Source: Littorina saxatilis
Lineage: Eukaryota > Mollusca > Gastropoda > Littorinimorpha > Littorinidae
Direction: 5' to 3'
Assembly: GCF_037325665.1 (NCBI RefSeq)
Contig: NC_090258.1
Location: forward strand, 38,184,956-38,248,955
DNA: 64,000 bases
Of this stretch, positions 10,304 through 45,973 are shown piece after piece (position 1 is the stretch's first letter; the number at the start of each line of letters is the position of its first letter). The translations under genes were made by a program, and so were the position numbers. Below the pieces are notes generated by a model, which was not told the DNA's origin, did no database searches, and saw only the letters and a list, made by a program, of their open reading frames with translations.

Positions 10304-11467
10304 TACATACATGTATACATACATACACAAACACACGCGCGCACGCACACACATTGCACGTACGCGCACATACACACACCTACTGAGATATGCCTAACAT
10401 ACACGCACGCTTGCAATTACACACACATAATACGCAAACGCAGTTTAATTTCCTCAATACAAGGCGAAAGGCACACACACACCACACACAAATAAACACA
10501 CACACGCAGTCCCACACACACACACACAACCCTCACACACACAAATAAACCCACACACGCAGTCAACCCCCCCACACACACACACAACCCTCACACACAC
10601 AAATAAACACACACACGCAGTCCACCCTCCCCCCCCCCCCCCACACACACACGGCAGTCTAAAGAAAGAAGAAGAAGAAGAAGAACCCTCTCTGACGGCC
10701 TACTCTCACTATCGCTCTCTCTCTCTCTCTCACACACACAAGCTCACGCAAGCACAGCCACACACACACACAGCACGCGCATACACACACACTGACACAC
10801 ATCACACACAGCACGCGAATATTATACACACACACTGACACACATCACACACACACACCCACACACACCTTTCGCAGTTCGCTCACAGTTCTTCTCTTTT
10901 CCATCGTCGCCATCTTCGAAGCTTGCTTCGCTTTTCAGGGGAGATAACCCGTTTATCACATTCGCTGCTGACTTGTGGGTCAAGGCTATTCTGCACAGGT
11001 TTTCAGTGCCCGTGGTGCACCTGACCTAGATTCGTGTGCCAAACCTTTCGCTCCGCCAAAATGGTACGGGAAAAAAATCGGGGAGCCAGCCGCAAATATC
11101 ATATCAATAAGCAGCAGGCAGAATGGCCAATTTCTGCGGATTACTGCACATGAAACCTAACCCACACATCATTTCTTACTTTAGTTCGGTACAAGATTGT
11201 AAACATTAACAAACCTCTGCTCTCATGTGTGTGCCCAGTGTGGTGATTCAAGGGAAGAGATCTCTGAGATGTGACGTCAATGTCAATGTGACGACGCGCT
11301 GCTGATTTCAATCTGTGTCGATCGCCCATTGACACAACACCAAGATTGTTCAGTTCTTCTTCGGATAGATTATTAATTTCATTAACACCGATCTTCTCTC
11401 TGTGAAAAACATCACAGAGAGTGCCAAGGCCTGCGTTAGTCAAAACAGTTTGCAATGCAGCATCCAT
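1697..11467 (-). CDS. SAM-UBZ4-HECT ubiquitin-ligase-like gene (partial, 7 exons in window)
   Basis: Spliced minus-strand gene; coding exons run 11467-11215, 8150-7594, 7310-7167, 6890-6825, 6408-6343, 4309-4238 and 1981-1697. Every junction has GT-AG signals and phases match throughout (1, then 0 five times), giving 481 residues before the left edge. Seen: an N-terminal SAM-like domain (about residues 1-65, with an LSEEEL...LGV...GDR pattern), a conserved region typical of invertebrate and fish HECT-like proteins (FELMR, YIRPVQ), a C-x2-C-x11-H-x3-C finger at residues 248-267, an acidic linker, then the start of a HECT domain (FISIDRDSVVDSAFDAL, LEVNFIGE). Family knowledge: HECT E3 ligases form a thioester with ubiquitin through a C-terminal cysteine, and UBZ4 fingers bind ubiquitin. 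The catalytic cysteine is off-window. Activity is inferred, not shown. A ligase-dead homologue or an expressed duplicate is also possible. Confidence 0.8.
2590..3319 (+). repeat. GACTCACATGC-ended repeat, copy B (short form), with TCAAGGTCA sites
   Basis: About 730 bp, starting ACAAGAAGGGCAAAGCCCAT and ending GCATGTGAGTCAAAA. The inner termini GACTCACATGC and GCATGTGAGTC form an 11-bp inverted pair. The body repeats TGACCTTGA/TCAAGGTCA at least five times, including a perfect inverted pair TGACCTTGACC-caa-GGTCAAGGTCA at 2652-2676, and ends in a GGAC-rich stretch. Nearly identical to copy C. No coding capacity; probably non-autonomous. Confidence 0.8.
3358..3524 (-). pseudogene. Coding-like fragment captured inside a MITE
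   Basis: On the minus strand the stretch from 3524 stays open and reads REEAVAVTLDKC, SVKVISAYPADFTILEVF, HDIHPEFDPRGQRLVVFYPG. Its codon-like composition contrasts with the A/T-rich MITE arms on either side, and the related MITE at 19788-20040 lacks it. It looks like a host exon fragment picked up by the element. The parent gene is not recognised. Confidence 0.4.
4238..4309 (-). CDS. SAM-HECT gene exon 5b (downstream copy of duplicated exon)
   Basis: 72 nt, phase 0 to phase 0, acceptor ttatttctag and donor gtatga. It encodes 24 residues (DVLLGEEDDTDTDLPEP then an Ala run). It differs from exon 5a by a two-codon length change and a few substitutions while keeping both splice sites, which suggests both copies are under some constraint or that the duplication is recent. 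Confidence 0.65.
4446..5165 (+). repeat. GAGTCACTT-ended repeat with DR1 sites
   Basis: About 720 bp, starting AACAAGAAGAGCAAACGCTC then GAGTCACTT, and ending AAGTGACTCAAAAA, so the inner termini form a short inverted pair. It has two internal blocks, each with TGTGACCTTGAAAAAGG and a perfect AGGTCA-A-AGGTCA (4670-4682 and 4971-4983), followed by a GGCC/GGAC-rich stretch. Its plan parallels the GACTCACATGC family, so the two are probably related lineages. Confidence 0.75.
5457..5660 (-). mobile_element. tRNA-headed SINE with 13-bp target duplication
   Basis: A perfect 13-bp direct repeat, caatattcaccca, flanks it at 5444-5456 and 5661-5673. The minus strand has an A-box-like TGGTCGAGTGG and a B box GGTTCGAATCC in tRNA spacing (5494-5567). 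The acceptor ends do not pair, so this is a SINE head and not a working tRNA gene. Confidence 0.7.
5771..6188. mobile_element. TIR element CAGTGATGYACATTTT (hAT-like MITE)
   Basis: 16-bp terminal inverted repeats, CAGTGATGTACATTTT at 5771-5786 and its complement (one mismatch) ending at 6188. Its sequence is absent from the equivalent site of duplicated copy 1, so the insertion came after the duplication. The CAGTG start suggests hAT, but no clean 8-bp target duplication can be read because the flank is a TTAG tandem. No open frame of note. Confidence 0.65.
6343..6408 (-). CDS. SAM-HECT gene exon 5a (upstream copy of duplicated exon)
   Basis: 66 nt, phase 0 to phase 0, acceptor ttatttctag and donor gtatgc. 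It encodes an acidic 22-residue linker (VVLPGEEDDTDTDLP then an Ala run). It is a diverged twin of the exon at 4238-4309, carried on a tandemly duplicated block. Because both are in phase, a transcript could use either copy or both without shifting frame. Confidence 0.65.
6825..6890 (-). CDS. SAM-HECT gene exon 4
   Basis: 66 nt, phase 0 to phase 0, flanked by tttctag and gtatgt. It encodes 22 residues (EEIQSVMAVVIDPQD), probably part of a linker. A long (GT)n tract lies about 60 bp upstream in the intron. Confidence 0.65.
6952..7029. repeat. (GT)n microsatellite
   Basis: Uninterrupted GT dinucleotide tract of nearly 80 bp next to a short GTT run, in intron 3 of the SAM-HECT gene. The open frames over it are artefacts. 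Confidence 0.95.
7167..7310 (-). CDS. SAM-HECT gene exon 3
   Basis: 144 nt, phase 0 to phase 0. Acceptor ttacttaccag, donor AGG/gtaggt. It encodes a 48-residue segment (KLKELGPFSDQ, LANERLWDTAKVDF) with no domain that I recognise. A second AG lies about 25 nt upstream, but using it would put a stop in frame with exon 2, so this acceptor is preferred. Confidence 0.65.
7594..8150 (-). CDS. SAM-HECT gene exon 2 (conserved region plus UBZ4-type finger)
   Basis: 557 nt between a pyrimidine-rich acceptor (tttttttcag at 8151-8160) and a gtaagt donor after 7594. The frame encodes a basic segment with an RRNRRG motif, then WTGNFFCF, GLGAKKIQLL, YPALNGCGGFELMR and FYIRPVQQDL. This pattern recurs in uncharacterised HECT-domain proteins of fish and molluscs, as I recall the family. 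At 7662-7603 the residues fit C-x2-C-x11-H-x3-C exactly, the spacing of RAD18-type UBZ4 ubiquitin-binding fingers. The exon ends in phase 0. Confidence 0.8.
8357..9107 (+). repeat. GACTCACATGC-ended repeat, copy C (short form)
   Basis: About 750 bp, almost identical to copy B across its whole length, with the same start (ACAAGAAGGGCAAAGCCC) and end (GCATGTGAGTC). It carries the perfect TGACCTTGACC/GGTCAAGGTCA inverted pair at 8419-8443. It has a longer GGAC run before the terminus than copy B. It lies in intron 1 of the SAM-HECT gene, antisense to it. Confidence 0.8.
9108..9660 (-). repeat. Cluster of tRNA-like SINE fragments
   Basis: Three minus-strand tRNA-like stretches lie close together. 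One at about 9114-9180 has a fully paired T arm (CCAGG-TTTGAGT-CCTGG). One at about 9343-9412 has D-box GGCTCAATCGGTAG and B-box GGTTCGAATCC. One at about 9566-9640 has TGGTCTAGTGG and GATCGATACC. None has a matching acceptor stem, so they are SINE heads or tRNA pseudogenes. A short CAAGAATTCCTCCGGGGG phrase recurs at 9240 and 10149, hinting at repeated insertion of related units. Confidence 0.5.
10240..10868. repeat. Complex CA-rich simple-repeat block
   Basis: About 630 bp of (CA)n interleaved with CATA, GCGC, polyC, (GAA)n and (CT)n. It includes a roughly 60-bp unit (AAATAAACACACACACGCAGTC...) tandemly repeated about three times at 10490-10650. The open frames over it are low-complexity artefacts. 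Confidence 0.9.
10869..11214. other. 5' part of SAM-HECT intron 1
   Basis: Unique-looking sequence between the CA-rich block and exon 1. No gene or repeat is recognised. It belongs to the intron that runs down to 8151. Confidence 0.4.
11215..11467 (-). CDS. SAM-HECT gene exon 1 (SAM domain, start codon)
   Basis: The ATG at 11467 has a favourable context (AAAATGG). The exon reads through a SAM-like domain: hydrophobic helix, GLGTLCDVF, LSEEELNNLGV, then GDRHRLKSAARRH. It ends at an AG/gtttgt donor at 11215 in phase 1. The leftover G joins AT at the start of exon 2 to make a GAT codon, which supports the pairing. SAM domains usually mediate oligomerisation or protein binding. The frame stays open upstream of this ATG to about 11524, but the upstream residues look unlike SAM sequence, so the internal ATG was chosen. 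Confidence 0.8.
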
Positions 11468-11516
11468 TTTGAAGATCTGTCTGGTTGAGCAGGAAATGCG
11501 TTGTTTTGTAAGACGC

Positions 11517-11532
11517 AATCTCATTGGCTAAA
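11517..11532 (-). promoter_or_regulatory. CCAAT-type motif upstream of SAM-HECT start
   Basis: The minus strand reads AGCCAATGAGATTGCG about 55 bp upstream of the ATG at 11467. A CCAAT box here would fit a TATA-less proximal promoter lying between the coding start and the minisatellite. The motif is short and could be chance. Confidence 0.3.
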
Positions 11533-11576
11533 ATTGATCAATAAGCAACGCGTTCTCTAGAAAAAAATGAGTATAT

Positions 11577-12003
11577 AACATAATGACGAGTGTACATAAC
11601 ATAATGACCAATGCACACGACATAATGACAAGTGTAATAACATAATGACTAATGCACACGACATAACGACAAGTGTAATAACATAATGACCAATGCACAT
11701 AACATAATGACCAATGCACATCACATAATGACAAGTGCACATAACATAATGACCAATGCACATAACATAATGACCAATGTACATCACATAATGACAAGTG
11801 CACATAACATAATGACAAGTGCACATAACATAATGACAAGTGCACATAACATAATGACAAGTGCACATAACATAATGACAAGTGCACATAATATAATGAC
11901 AAGTGCACATAACATAATGACAAGTGCACATAACATAATGACAAGTGCACATAACATAATGACAAGTGCACATAATATAATGACAAGTGCACATAACATA
12001 ATG
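11577..12003. repeat. 21-bp minisatellite, about 20 copies
   Basis: Consensus ACATAATGACAAGTGCACATA with variants (caatgcacat, tgtaataacat, an early diverged third). Because 21 is a multiple of three, several frames stay open as 7-residue repeats; these are not genes. It begins about 110 bp upstream of the SAM-HECT start codon. Confidence 0.95.
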
Positions 12004-12282
12004 TTTTCTTCCATCACCAGGCAGTTCAGGCGTTCCATAGACGACTGTTTCCGTTGCTTGTCTTGCAACGCTCACTTCTGTTTCTCTTTTCTTAACTGTT
12101 TTGTTGTTGTTGTTGTTGTCTTTTTTTTCTTTTTTTGTGTGTGTGGGGGGGTCTGTCAAAAGTTCTGTTCTTTCATGTTTCTCCAACTTCCCAAAACCTT
12201 TCTCCATAAACAGTATGAATTACATAATTAATGAAGGTCTTCCGCACGCCACACCCTGCTTGTATTAGAACGAACGCACGTA

Positions 12283-12387
<105 letters not shown>

Positions 12388-12735
12388 ATTAAAAAAAATA
12401 AATGTGTAGAATGAAAAACAAACGAAGTTTGTAAAGTCAGCAATAGTGCTCTCTGCTTGACAATAGCATGGGAAATTCTTTTGTCGTATAAACACAGTGG
12501 GTTGAGCTGTATTTGTTTTGATTTGAAAATAAAGCAGTGTGACCCCTAACGAACGCCACCCAGGCGTGACAAGGTTGTGGTTACACTGGCACAGAGCTGT
12601 CGCAAAGTGTTGAGAATTATGCCACACCGCTTCATGCTTCGTTCAACTTCCAACCTCAAGTTGAATATATTATGAAGACGTATAGTCTGCTCCTTTGAAA
12701 TTCAGCCAGTTGAAGAGTGTCCTGTTACCCATTCT

Positions 12736-12895
12736 TGTTCACACCTCCCTCGATCGTTAATGAGTACAGTGTTCTCACCTGTTCTACAGGTAGCCGGGTA
12801 CCCACCCGAAGAACTGTTGTTCACACCTCCCTCTATCGTTAATGAGTACAGCGTTCTCACCTGTTCTACAGGTACCCGAAGAACTGTTGTAGCAC
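12736..12895. repeat. Tandem duplication, about 80 bp x2
   Basis: GTTCACACCTCCCTC-ATCGT, AATGAGTACAG-GTTCTCACC and CCCGAAGAACTGTTG occur twice in order with few differences. Confidence 0.8.
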
Positions 12896-14477
12896 CTGTT
12901 TACACCTTGCTGATTTGCTGTCTCACTGATTTATTCAACTGTTGTGTTGTGTTGGTACCAGCCTCAATAAGTAATAAAGACTGGTTCGAAATGATAGAAT
13001 TGAACATAGAGAAGGTTATTGGGTATGAGTGCTACTAACTTGTGTGTGCATGTACCTTACCAGAGCCTTGTTGGCGATCTATGGTAATCAGTGACACCCA
13101 CGTTGATGAAATTGCAGACCGAATGCACAAAGAAAGTGGAAGGGAAATTGCGATAACTTGTGGAAGTACTGTACTACATGAGTGGGCCGCTCCCGGAATT
13201 GTGTGCTTCTGGTCCTAACACAAATTGAAACGAAGAATTTAATTATTAGTATGCCAATGAATGTAGTTTATTCCTAAAAATAAAAATAAAACCATCCCCA
13301 CCCATAGTTTACGCACAAACTGAAACAATGAATAAGAATACGTTTCTGTTAGAAGTTTAGCTACCCAGATAACACAGTCAAGCCTTAGCTGGTATGCGGA
13401 ATGTGCTGCCTAAGGGATGACACGGGACTTTTCGTGAAGCAGTCAGTGTTATTCGGACCTTTTCGCTGATCAGTGGTTACATTCCATGGTGGTATTACTT
13501 GAATCCGTAATCAGTGTCATAATTACCATTTCGACGCCTCCAGCTAGCATGTGATTAGCACATCTACTAACACCAGGTAGAAAAAGCCAATCACACGGAT
13601 ACAGCTACCAACCAGTCACTCTTGCCATACTTTTATATGTTGCTTCTTGGATTGGAAGTACAGGAGAATTCTGTTCGACTGAAGCATAAATATAAGATTA
13701 TTGTCCTCAGCATAAGTTGATGTAACTGAATTGCGTGCAAAGTACGACTTCAATGGAAAGCCATTTCACCCGTAAAATCTGCCCCTGTGTCTACCTGAGA
13801 GTGGGGGGCCATGAATAATTTATACCTGGCGGTATGACGTGACTTTGACACGGAGACGATGCTAATTAAGCGACCACACTCACAGCAGGCAATGGGTCAG
13901 TTAACACGAACATCGCGTAACGGGGTCAGTGATACCTGGAACTTAAATGGCGTTAAAAATGTCACTTTGACATTGTGTTGGATTGGTTGACCACTCGTAG
14001 AGGCTGTTGATTTTCGTGCATAAAAGATTTTCGGTAGTTCGGAGTATACCTGTGTGTTTGTGTGTGTGTCTTTGAGAGAGAGAGAGAGGAAGAGAGAGAG
14101 TTGTTACGTACGTACACACAGACACACACACACACACACGTACGCACGCACGCACGCACGCAAACACCCACACAACTCACCCTTTCACGAGCAGAACTGC
14201 TAAGCAGGGAATTGCCATGCAAATATTCTCTGTCAAGTAAGCCCCCCAGCTAACATGAAGATTAAATGACTGAAAATATTGTTTGTGTTGGAACTGCTCG
14301 AGCGGAAAGAAAGCTTTAGCGAGGGTTTGGTTGTTTGACAAACTTAGTCAGGGTGACCTTTATTTTAATACAAGGTTATTTCTTAGCCCCCCCCCCCCCC
14401 TCCTCTTACCCCCCCCAAAAAAAAACACCAAACAAACCCATACAGACACAGTCTGTGTGTGTGTGTGTGTGTGTGTG

Positions 14478-14511
<34 letters not shown>

Positions 14512-16900
14512 TCTCTCGTATTTTTTCTTCCTGTGGGTTGGTTTTCCGTGGCAGAACGCAATGATTTCTGGTCACTGCACAAGGCAATATGACAAATTCA
14601 TTATCTAACTGCTGATGCCATAGGATCTTACACAGAAACCTGAAAGTTTCATGAATATTCCTACTTGAGAGATGCAGAGGAAATTGCTGTGTCGCTCAAT
14701 TGCATGTTGGAAATGCTTGTTTGAACCAGTCACGCACAGGGACACAAATGTAGGTTAGAGTTCTAAGCAGTCTTGAGAAATGAAATAATAACCGAGGACA
14801 TGTTTTGAAGAAGTGTGCTCCCTTTAGTTTGATCTGCCTCCCCTTCCCGACACTCGAATAACTCTCTTCTTGTCTCTTTGTCTTATCATCAGCTCTTTCC
14901 AATGTCTTTATTTTTCATTGGCACAGAACAGATTGAAACGTTCACCCGTCAACATGGAATCGTCCAACATTTAGGGACCTGTACGTAGTCTAATGATTGT
15001 AATAATTTGTGGAGGAACCGAAAGCCATAGAAAACGAGTATACTTATTTAACCGTTACAGTCGTACTGGTAAAAACAAAATCAAGCTGAAATGCTCCACT
15101 CATCGAAATCATCTTTCAAATCGATTTCTCTTTTACGATTAAGTTGTGTGCCATTAGTGTACTGACTAGAACCGCGTCTCTCAAGAAAAGTTCGCAGAGT
15201 ATTCCATCGTATGCCACCTGCGAGCTCGTTGAATCGTGCGCCTGTGGTCTAATAACGATTGAAACCAATTCTCAAGAAAAGCAGCCACAGAAGCACTCCA
15301 TTGCATACCCTTCAAATCTCGCGGGTCATTATTCTAACAGCAATATGTATGCAGTAATAGATCAATAGTCCATTGTGCGGTGGAGAGAATTGCGAGCGTG
15401 GCGCGCTATAAATAACCCGCTGCGTCATACGCCTGTTGATGTCATCGCTGTGTCCCCCGTGTGAAAGTCGGTCCCCTTGTATCGCCCCTGGAATGTCGTT
15501 GCTGCATTAATGATATTGAGTGGCTAGAGAATGGTGGGTTAGAAGTATGGACTCGTTGGGATGGTTATGACAGTAGTGGTGGTGCAAATTTGAAGTACAT
15601 GTAGATGTTCGTTGTTGCAAATCTGTGGGTGTATTGGGTAAATCTCTCTCTCCTGTCCATCGTCTTTTTCTTCCTTCAATGGTTCGGTCAGAGCAATGTA
15701 GCCTGAAAGGTACTGTTTTGAGTGTTGTGTTGCTGGCCGGTTTTTCAACGAGACAGAGACAGAGACCTAAGACATTTCAACGGGGTGGAGGTGGGGTGAG
15801 AGAGAGAGATTTCGTGTGACAAAACATAGCGTGACATAAGACATGGGAACACTCTAAGCCCTATTCAACCTACTGCGCAGTGTCTGAGCCAGGATAACAG
15901 CATTGATTGATTTAATCGAGCGTGCTGTGACATTGTCATGACTCCCAGTCCAAAGCGGGGTTTCCAATCCACCTTTTTTTTTTTAACGCGGCTTCCGGGA
16001 GCCAGCGCGGCGAGTGGTATGACAACATACGTCTGCTTTCTGTTCCACCACTTTGTCCTTTCGACTTTATACAGTCGCCTCGTCACTCATGCGTGTGTCA
16101 GTGCGTTCGAACAGAAATCCACGTCTCTGTACTAACCTCCGCGTAACTCTTGTTGAAATGTCGACTCCCTTTGTGCACTGATCATGGAGAAAAGACGTGA
16201 ATGAGTGATGGATGAGTGATGCGACTGGATGGGGCAAGTCGAGGAACTGTTTTGTTTTGCGTGACAATGCGGAACTTTCGCAAGTACTTTTCGTTAGGAC
16301 AGTGAAAAGGAGAGATCTTCCAGTGACAGTCGAGGTGACGTGGAGGCACATATAACACTCAGGTGTTTGGAGAGAGGAGCGGTGGTAGCGTTCGTGACGT
16401 CAGGAGTCGTTGCCATTTATAGACATCGTCTTTTCAGTCCTCTTCCCCCCTCTCCTTCTTTCTCTCCTGTGCTAGGTAGGGCGTGAAGGGCCTCCACACT
16501 TGACCTCGCGGAATTCGCTTCATCGGCAAAAACTGGTTCATCTCTTGATCGTCAAGTGAGGAGATTGCACGCGATCGTGAGAGAGTTTTTGCTCGATCAT
16601 TTGCAGAATCTCCTCCCTCCCCTCTATTGCATCGTTGAGTTGAGTGGTGTATCGCCTTACCCAGGACAATCGTCTCCACTGTTAATTCGAATCTAGTCGC
16701 CGGCTTCAGTGACACTGAGATGGTCATAAAGTGACAGTGGGGAGGAAAGGAAGAGGGTCCCCTCAGGCCATACACACAGGCGAACTTGATACTTTATCTT
16801 AGCTTATCAACCAGCAAGCCACTGGGGAGGAGAGATCAAGCCTGTTTGCAATACCGGTCGATCGCAGCCCTGAGTGGTCAGTAGTAGAGGCCGGTCATTG
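12896..16900. other. Intergenic region between divergent genes
   Basis: No coding exon could be supported. It holds scattered microsatellites: GT/GA/CA at about 14050-14165, polyC then GT then CT at 14387-14519, and short GA runs. It separates the minus-strand SAM-HECT gene from the plus-strand DLGAP-like gene and probably contains regulatory DNA for one or both. Confidence 0.5.
15407..15414 (+). promoter_or_regulatory. Possible TATA box
   Basis: TATAAATA in a GC-rich setting (GGCGCGC before, CCCGC after), followed within 45 bp by TGCGTCAT and TGATGTCAT, which resemble CRE/ATF half-consensus sites. It could start a transcript that reaches the ATG exon at 17772. No donor joining the two was established. 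Confidence 0.3.
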
Positions 16901-17771
16901 GTCAGGCGAGTGAAAGAGTGTGTTGTGTGGTGAAAGGACCAACAGTCAGTGTTGGGGAAATCAGGCAGACAGGTGTGGACCAGTTCAGGTGGAAAACAGT
17001 CGGCACTGTGACCGGAACCCGCTCAGCCAAACATTCACACCACCTTCTTTACCTGTGTGGTACCTACCTATACTGGAGTAGTGTGCTACCCTTGCGCTCG
17101 CTGTTTGTTTGTCTTGCCCGCTGCTACCCCATCGTTCCAGGCAGCCGGCATCAGGGTCTGTTGACCAGAAATGAACAGCACATGTGAAGAGTTCATCCAG
17201 TGAAGACTCAGACTCTTTTCTTTCCTTTTCTCCTGTGTGAGAAGATTGGCTGGACAAAAGGTTGTGTGCTTGAAATTGAACATTGTTCTATTGGGACGGC
17301 CGGTTGTTGTGAAGATTGGCTGGCCCCATAGCTCTGCTTGAACATTGTTCTATAGAACCACAGCCTGTGTTTGTCTCAATCAGCCCTAGCACAAGAGGAG
17401 GCTGTGTGCTTGCCGTGTGTACCTACCCTTAGCTGGACCGGCCAGCCTGGTAGACTGCTTGCTTGGCACTGGGACAAAAATCAGGGCACAGCAGACATTG
17501 CTCGCCATACAGGTCACAGACTCTGGTCTCTCAACACCATAGCGAATTCCTGTGGTCTTGGATGTGTGAACCGCTCCAGACACAGCAGACACTCGGCTGA
17601 CCATTTAGGTCGTAGACACTGGTAGAGAATTCAACACTAGAGAATTCTGTGGTCATGCTATTCTGTGTGTGTGTGAATTGTTCTGGTTGATTGATTTCTT
17701 GTGCTGACATTGCCACTTTGGACCCCTGTCTGGATTATAGACTTGATCATTCCACTGTGGAGTCGCTGGAA

Positions 17772-44669
<26,898 letters not shown>

Positions 44670-45752
44670 CCCGTCTGCTCCTAGCGGCCTTGATCTCTTT
44701 TATAACTTGACCCCAAGGTCGGGGTTGAAAGCGTGATGATGTTGTTACTGTAGTGTTCCAGCCAGGGTAGGGAAGCGGTGTGTGCGCGTGCGTGTCTGTG
44801 ATGTTTGCGTGTATAGCTGCCAGAGGCAGCGCTGTGCAGCAGAACTGGCTGAAAACTGTGCTGCGCCTGAGGGCAATACTGCAACCCAAGAAACTTACTG
44901 TCTCAACAAAAATGTCAAAGGAGCGTGGTGCAGTGAACAATACTCAAAAGCCTGACGTCTCAGCTGTGGGACTGCACCTGTGTGTATGGTGCAGGCAATA
45001 TTTGTGGATTGCGGTCAGTAGGATAGATGATACAGAGACCTAGCACTGCTCGCAGTGGCTGTGTAGCCTTCCCCTTCATCTCATTGCGCGGTGCATTTTT
45101 CAGGACCTTTCTTTGTGGAACAAAAAACATGTGTGCAGAGGACTCTGGGAGTGTGACTATGCTAGTCGGTGGTGTGGTGTCTGACCAGAAGGTAGATACC
45201 GAAGGTGTGTAGATAGAATTTGTGAAGATCTGATGCGCTCAGCTCAAGCGATTCATCACGAAGTGGAAGCTGCATATATTTCGTCAGGTTTACACAGAAT
45301 CTTTAATCTTTGCACAGAAGGAAATCAGCTGAAAGTTACCAGAACTGCAGTGCGGATCTGGCCAAGTTTGAAAAGTTCAGTGTGAAGCAGGCATCCACTT
45401 TCCATCTTCAGAGAAAGCCAAGATGAGCACTGTGAGACAAGGACTGAAACTTGAATCAAACACTAACTGGTTGCAAGACATGGTGTGAGTCTGCCATAAG
45501 TTGATAGTGATAAACAAGTGCTGTATACCTACCTACCTATACCCTGGTTATGTCTTGCATTTATGGCTTTGTTTTAATCGCTAATTGATTTCATCGTGCT
45601 GTGTAAAGTGTAATGCTCGTCTGTGGTGGCTGATTCAAAATGATATTTTCTGGTACAGTACGTACTGATTATCATGTGCAATTCTTAGAGATTAGTTTTC
45701 TAGGTGAAAAGTTGACCAAAGATTTTAGTGAGGCGATGTCACTTTAGCCATT
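44670..45752 (+). other. Probable 3' UTR of the DLGAP-like gene and spacer before the gap
   Basis: No AATAAA or ATTAAA polyadenylation signal was seen before the N gap, so the 3' end may lie in or beyond it. No coding exon could be supported in this stretch. Confidence 0.45.
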
Positions 45753-45952
45753 NNNNNNNNNNNNNNNNNNNNNNNNNNNNNNNNNNNNNNNNNNNNNNNN
45801 NNNNNNNNNNNNNNNNNNNNNNNNNNNNNNNNNNNNNNNNNNNNNNNNNNNNNNNNNNNNNNNNNNNNNNNNNNNNNNNNNNNNNNNNNNNNNNNNNNNN
45901 NNNNNNNNNNNNNNNNNNNNNNNNNNNNNNNNNNNNNNNNNNNNNNNNNNNN
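45753..45952. other. Assembly gap (200 N)
   Basis: Exactly 200 N, a common fixed-size placeholder, so the true gap length is unknown. It removes the 5' part of an exon of the next gene. Confidence 1.
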
Positions 45953-45973
45953 AACTATTATCCTCATGGGAAG
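45953..45973 (+). CDS. AMOP-VWD gene, 3' end of an exon cut by the gap
   Basis: Seven codons NYYPHGK followed by a gtaagc donor, phase 0. They join well to ECCYKF of the next exon, as expected just before the AMOP cysteine pair. Confidence 0.55.

Noticed and set aside
11528-12231. Long open frames in several phases over the 21-bp array
   Set aside because: A unit length that is a multiple of three keeps frames open. There is no start context, splice signal or domain; this is a minisatellite.
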